7,835 bases of DNA from DATFWK01 sp035259345 (lineage in GTDB: Bacteria > Actinomycetota > Thermoleophilia > Miltoncostaeales > Miltoncostaeaceae), in the NCBI GenBank assembly GCA_035259345.1, contig DATFWK010000099.1:1-7835 (forward strand), given 5' to 3'. Below the pieces are notes generated by a model, which made no database searches, was not told the origin of the DNA, and worked only from the letters and a program-made list of their open reading frames with translations. Positions 4,500 to 7,835 of this stretch are shown piece after piece. The translations under genes and the position numbers were made by a program. How positions within the stretch are numbered: the stretch's first letter is position 1; each line of letters opens with the position of its first letter.

Positions 4500-6347
4500 A
4501 TGACGGGCTCCTCCGGTCCCTCGGGAGCCGAGCGGACCGGCGCCGCCCCGCGCCTGGGCTACATGCCGGGCGTCGACGGCCTTCGCGCGATCGCGGTGGC
4601 CGGGGTCCTCGCCTATCACCTGGGCGCCGGGTGGCTCCCCGGCGGGTTCCTCGGGGTGGACCTGTTCTTCGTGATCAGCGGCTACCTGATCACCTCGCTC
4701 CTCCTCGCGGAGCGACGGGCGAGCGGTCGGATCGACCTGCTCCGCTTCTGGGGTCGCCGTGCGCGCCGGCTGCTGCCCGCAGTCTTCGCGATGCTCATCG
4801 TGGTGCTCATGGCGATGGTCGTGCTGCACGCGGGGGAGGTGGCGCGCCTCCACGCCGCCGTGCTCGCGTCGGCCGGGTACGTCGCCAACTGGTACTTCGC
4901 GTTCGCGCACGTCCCGTACTTCGCGAGGTTCGGCCGGCCGTCGGTCTTCGAGCACCTGTGGTCGCTCGCCGTCGAGGAGCAGTTCTACATCGTCTGGCCG
5001 CTCGTCATGGCCGCGCTCCTCGTCGTCTGGAAGCGGCCGCGCGCGCTCCTCGTTCTCGTCGTCTGCGCGATCGCCGGCTCGACCGTGCTCGCCGCGCTGC
5101 TCTGGAAGCCCTTCGCCGACCCGTCCCGGATCTACTACGGAACCGACACCCGCGCGGTCGGGCTCCTGGCCGGCGTGGCGCTCGCGCTCGTCCTCCCGGC
5201 GCACCGCCGCACCAGGGAGACCGCGCGCCCGGGGCTCGAGGTCATCGGCCTTCTCAGCCTGGCGGGCGTCCTGGCGCTCATGGCGACGCTGGGCGATCTG
5301 GACGAGTGGCTCTACCGCGGCGGCTTCCTCGCCGTGGCCCTCGCCGCCGCCTGCCTGGTCGCGGTCGCGTCGCACCCGGGGTCGCGCTTCGGCCACGCGC
5401 TCGGCGTCGCGCCGCTCGTGTGGATCGGGCTGCGGTCGTACTCGATCTACCTCTGGCACTGGCCGGTCATCCTGCTGACCCGACCACACGTCGACGTCGA
5501 CCTCGACGGATGGGCCCTGGTCGTGGTCCGCCTCGGGCTCATCGTCGCGCTCGCCGCCCTTTCGTATCGCTTCGTCGAGGTGCCGTTCCGGCGGCTCGGT
5601 CCGCGCGGGGTCTGGGGGGAGGTCTCCGGCCGCGCCCGCGGGCTCCCGCGGCCGGTGCGCCTCGCGGCCGCCGGGTCGGTGGCGACCGCCTTGGTCGCTC
5701 TCCTGGTCGCCGTGGCCGTCCTCCCGGGGCAGAGCCCCTCGATCCCCGGGCTCGCGGTCGCCTCGGCCGCAGGGGCGAGCCCGGCGGGCGGAGCCTCGCC
5801 GCCGACCGACCCGGCGTCGGCGAACGGAAGCGCGGCGCCCGGCGGCCGGAAGCCGCGGGTGGTCTTCGTCGGGGACTCGGTGATGCTGGGTGCCTCGTCC
5901 GTGCTTCGGGAGGCCTTCGGGTCGCGGGCGGCGATCGACGCGCGCGTCGGCCGTCAGTTCGACGAGGGCAGCGCCGCCGTGCTGGCCGACCTCCGCGGCC
6001 GCCGCCCGGCCAGCACGGTCGTCGTGATCCATCTGGGCGACAACGGCTTCATCGACTTCGACGACCTCGAGCGGCTCATGCGCGACCTCCGCCCCTACGC
6101 GCGGGTCGTGCTCGTGACCGTGCGGGTGCCGCTCCAGTGGCAGGACTCGGTGAACGACGCCCTACGAAGCGTGCACACGCGCTATCGGAACACCGTCATC
6201 GCCGACTGGCACAGCGTGTCGGGGGGCCCGGGCTCCCTGGTCGACGGGGTCCACACGACGCCCGCAGGCGCCAGGCTCTACGTCCGGACGATCGCGAGGG
6301 CGGTCCGGCGTCCCGCCCTCACGACGGGCGGGCCGCCCGGAAGATGA
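4500..6347 (+). CDS. OatA-like membrane O-acyltransferase: AT3 domain fused to an SGNH domain
   Basis: 615 residues from ATG at 4500. The N-terminal acyltransferase-3 (AT3) domain (about 20-365) has some ten membrane segments and the family signatures: the Arg-X10-His pair (R29 and H40 in GLRAIAVAGVLAYH), GGFLGVDLFFVISGYLI (48-64), SLAVEEQFYIVWPL (155-168) and SYSIYLWHWP (313-322). A last membrane segment (about 391-409) and a Ser/Ala/Pro/Gly linker (410-450) lead to an extracytoplasmic SGNH domain. Its catalytic blocks are FVGDSVMLG (S460), HLGDNG (N515) and DGVH (D582, H585). Known role of this architecture, as in peptidoglycan O-acetyltransferase OatA: the AT3 part passes an acetyl group across the membrane and the SGNH part places it on a cell-wall or surface glycan. 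All key residues are present. The glycan acceptor is unknown. A TTG at 4416 is in frame, but the residues it adds look non-coding. The 3' end overlaps the opposite-strand SGNH gene by 29 bases. Confidence 0.93.
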   Translation: MTGSSGPSGAERTGAAPRLGYMPGVDGLRAIAVAGVLAYHLGAGWLPGGFLGVDLFFVISGYLITSLLLAERRASGRIDLLRFWGRRARRLLPAVFAMLIVVLMAMVVLHAGEVARLHAAVLASAGYVANWYFAFAHVPYFARFGRPSVFEHLWSLAVEEQFYIVWPLVMAALLVVWKRPRALLVLVVCAIAGSTVLAALLWKPFADPSRIYYGTDTRAVGLLAGVALALVLPAHRRTRETARPGLEVIGLLSLAGVLALMATLGDLDEWLYRGGFLAVALAAACLVAVASHPGSRFGHALGVAPLVWIGLRSYSIYLWHWPVILLTRPHVDVDLDGWALVVVRLGLIVALAALSYRFVEVPFRRLGPRGVWGEVSGRARGLPRPVRLAAAGSVATALVALLVAVAVLPGQSPSIPGLAVASAAGASPAGGASPPTDPASANGSAAPGGRKPRVVFVGDSVMLGASSVLREAFGSRAAIDARVGRQFDEGSAAVLADLRGRRPASTVVVIHLGDNGFIDFDDLERLMRDLRPYARVVLVTVRVPLQWQDSVNDALRSVHTRYRNTVIADWHSVSGGPGSLVDGVHTTPAGARLYVRTIARAVRRPALTTGGPPGR

Positions 6348-6945
6348 GCGGGCGCACGAGCGCGACGAGAGCCTGCGCCCCAGCGGTGTTCAGGTGCAGC
6401 CCGTCGGTCCCGAACCACGGGTGGCCCGAGCTGTAGGCGTTCCAGTCCGCGACGTACACCTGGCGCCAGCGCCTGGCCTCCGAGCGGATGACGGCGTTCG
6501 TGGAGCGATAGAGGGCGTTCGACTCCCGCAGGGTGACCCACACGATCCCCTTGACCCCGGCGCTGGTGGCGGAGCGGATGAGCTCCCGCATCCCGCTTCG
6601 ATACGTGCGGGCCTCCTCGTTGTAGCCGACGTCGACGACCAGGACGTCGCCGAGCAGCGGGCCCGCGGCCTCCACCGCCTCGAGGGCCGACGGCGGGATC
6701 GCGCCCATGTAGGGGCAGCCGGTCGTGGCGAGCCGCCGGCACACGCGCAGGTCGAGCTTGACGGACAGGCCCTTCGCGAGCTGCCGGCGGGCGGCCGCGA
6801 CGTAGTTCAGCGACGCCGGAACCGAGTCGCCCACGAACGTGACCGAGATGGGCTTCGACGGAGCGGCCGCCGGCATCGCGGCCCCGGGCGCCAATGACCC
6901 GAGCGCCAGCACGAGGGCGACGACACGCAGAGGACCGGCAGACAC
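6319..6945 (-). CDS. Secreted SGNH/GDSL-family hydrolase
   Basis: 208 residues from GTG at 6945. The first 28 residues form a signal peptide: a short basic start, a hydrophobic core VVALVLALGSLAPGAA, and Ala-rich cleavage sites near residue 28. The SGNH fold follows: FVGDSVPASL (nucleophile S41), VDVGYNE (N109) and TDGLHLNTAGA (D181, H184). C69 and C77 may form a disulfide, as expected for an exported protein. Known family role: ester hydrolysis, often deacetylation of glycans or lipids. The substrate is not readable. Its C-terminal half resembles the SGNH domain of the convergent acyltransferase (VADW, DG-H, AGA), so the pair may act on the same kind of glycan ester. A GTG start is required to keep the signal peptide. 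No clear ribosome binding site precedes it, so a leaderless message is possible. Convergent with the acyltransferase and divergent from the transporter gene. Confidence 0.85.
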   Translation of the reverse strand: MSAGPLRVVALVLALGSLAPGAAMPAAAPSKPISVTFVGDSVPASLNYVAAARRQLAKGLSVKLDLRVCRRLATTGCPYMGAIPPSALEAVEAAGPLLGDVLVVDVGYNEEARTYRSGMRELIRSATSAGVKGIVWVTLRESNALYRSTNAVIRSEARRWRQVYVADWNAYSSGHPWFGTDGLHLNTAGAQALVALVRPLIFRAARPS

Positions 6946-7055
6946 CGGCCTAGGCTACCGGCGCGCCGGCGGATCCCAGCCGATGGCCGTGGCCTTCCCG
7001 ACTTCGGGTACCGGTCGTGTCATGCCTTCGGGATCGCTGCCATGATGAAAGAGCG
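6946..7055. promoter_or_regulatory. Divergent promoter region between the SGNH hydrolase and the cation transporter
   Basis: These 110 bases separate two diverging starts and must carry both promoters. No clear -35/-10 pair is visible. The region holds a 12-base palindrome CCGGCGCGCCGG (6958-6969) and a bulged inverted repeat (CGAC 6999-7002 plus CGG 7005-7007, against CCG 7011-7013 plus GTCG 7014-7017) that could be an operator. Confidence 0.35.
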
Positions 7056-7751
7056 ATGACCGTTCTCCAGGTTCGCCCCGAAGCTCCTGCTCGCCCGGTC
7101 GTGGGCGGCCCCGAGTGGCTGCGCCTCACCCGCCGCGCCCGACGGCTCTCCTGGGCCAGCCTCGCCTGGCTCGGCATCGAAGGGTCCGTCAGCGTCGCGG
7201 CCGGTCTCGTCGCCGGCTCCGTGGCCCTCGTGGGGTTCGGCATCGACAGCGCGATCGAGGCGCTCGCGAGCGTGATCGTGATCTGGCGCTTCACCGGCGC
7301 CCGGGCACTCTCAACGCGCGCCGAGTCGCGCGCCCGGCGGCTGGTGGCCGTGAGCTTCTTCCTGCTCGCGCCCTACATCGCCGTCGACGCCGCCCTTGCG
7401 CTCGCGAGCGGCCGGCACCCGGAGGTGAGCGTCGTCGGCATGGCGCTCGCGGCCACGAGCCTCCTCATCTGCCCCTGGCTCGGGCTGGCGAAGCGGCGCG
7501 TCGGCGCCAGGCTCGGCTCGGCCGCCACCGCCGGCGAGGGGCGCCAGAACCTCCTGTGCGCGGGTCTGGCCGGTGCCGTGCTGGTCGGTCTCGGAGCCAA
7601 CGCCCTCTGGGGGCTCTGGTGGCTCGATCCCGTCGTCGCGCTCGTGATCGCCGCCGCCGCCGTGCGGGAGGGTCGCACGACCTGGCGCGGCGAGGCCTGC
7701 GGTTGCTGCATGCCTGTGGTCGGCCTGCACACCGCCGGGCCCTCAGCCTGA
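7056..7751 (+). CDS. Cation diffusion facilitator (CDF)-type transporter, membrane domain only
   Basis: 231 residues from ATG at 7056. Six membrane segments can be placed at about 34-52, 54-77, 96-118, 124-145, 167-187 and 189-205. The second carries GFGIDSAIEAL with D64 and E68, the acidic pair expected for the CDF metal site, and the protein matches a short actinobacterial group ending just after the sixth segment (AVREGRTTWRGEACG). Before the fifth segment, relatives as I recall them read 'ADAxQTLLC', while this protein reads GEGRQNLLC, so the acidic site residue would be Glu161 rather than Asp. The usual cytoplasmic C-terminal metal-sensing domain is absent; in its place is a short tail with C215, C217 and C218. 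Likely role: export of a divalent metal such as Zn or Co by proton exchange, inferred from the family. The start at 7017 would add 13 residues without support. AAAGAG lies just upstream of the chosen ATG. Confidence 0.85.
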   Translation: MTVLQVRPEAPARPVVGGPEWLRLTRRARRLSWASLAWLGIEGSVSVAAGLVAGSVALVGFGIDSAIEALASVIVIWRFTGARALSTRAESRARRLVAVSFFLLAPYIAVDAALALASGRHPEVSVVGMALAATSLLICPWLGLAKRRVGARLGSAATAGEGRQNLLCAGLAGAVLVGLGANALWGLWWLDPVVALVIAAAAVREGRTTWRGEACGCCMPVVGLHTAGPSA

Positions 7752-7764
7752 TCCTGCCGCTTCC

Positions 7765-7786
7765 CGCACGCAGGCATGCGGTTTTG
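7765..7786 (+). terminator. Possible rho-independent terminator of the transporter gene
   Basis: CCGCA (7765-7769) and TGCGG (7778-7782) form a 5-base stem with an 8-base loop, directly followed by TTTT (7783-7786), 13 bases after the stop codon. The stem is short, so the call is tentative. Confidence 0.35.
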
Positions 7787-7835
7787 GACCTTTCGGCCTC
7801 AGGCTGGACGACACAAGATGCTCCTCTGATCGAGC

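Noticed and set aside
4254..6032. 592-codon open frame on the minus strand
   Set aside because: It is antisense to the acyltransferase, with Asp/Glu/Arg/His-rich low-complexity text typical of the shadow of a membrane protein gene.
4631..6436. 601-codon open frame on the plus strand
   Set aside because: Shifted frame inside the acyltransferase; Arg/Ala/Gly/Pro-rich with no domain.
1..7835. CRISPR array, tRNA/rRNA gene, IS element or att site
   Set aside because: No regularly spaced repeats, no cloverleaf with a usable anticodon arm, no transposase motif and no terminal inverted repeats were seen on reading through.

Overview
The window is high-GC bacterial DNA with strong G/C preference at third codon positions in most genes. 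The style of the genes suggests a deep-branching, soil-type actinobacterium: an OatA-like acyltransferase, a secreted SGNH hydrolase of a type I associate with Thermoleophilia, and a LacI regulator with the actinobacterial hinge pattern. Chloroflexota relatives cannot be excluded. This is inference from gene style; no rRNA, tRNA or other taxonomic marker is present. I saw no insertion sequence, CRISPR array or complete RNA gene.

Left part (1-1469): a truncated gene end, a probable decayed gene that keeps its ribosome binding site, an intact short chlorite dismutase (Cld) family heme enzyme, then about 540 bases holding at most a frameshifted coding scrap. Codon use here is softer (more A/T in third positions) than in the rest, so this part may have a different history.

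Middle part (1470-4303): three leftward genes that look like one operon, encoding an acetoacetate decarboxylase-like fold protein, an unrecognised 84-residue protein and an unrecognised 218-residue protein with an internal duplication. A LacI-family regulator is transcribed divergently from them. The space between holds two CTAA-N4-TTAG palindromes 25 bases apart, one of them over the regulator's own start. The likely picture is a small, self-controlled, ligand-responsive metabolic module of unknown substrate. It is the best candidate here for an undescribed system.

Right part (4304-7835): a large membrane O-acyltransferase with a C-terminal SGNH domain (OatA-like), a secreted stand-alone SGNH hydrolase that converges on it with a 29-base overlap, and a divergently transcribed short cation diffusion facilitator transporter. 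The two SGNH genes suggest cell-envelope glycan acylation and deacylation. A GC hairpin follows the LacI gene, and a duplicated composite element occupies the leader of the acyltransferase gene.
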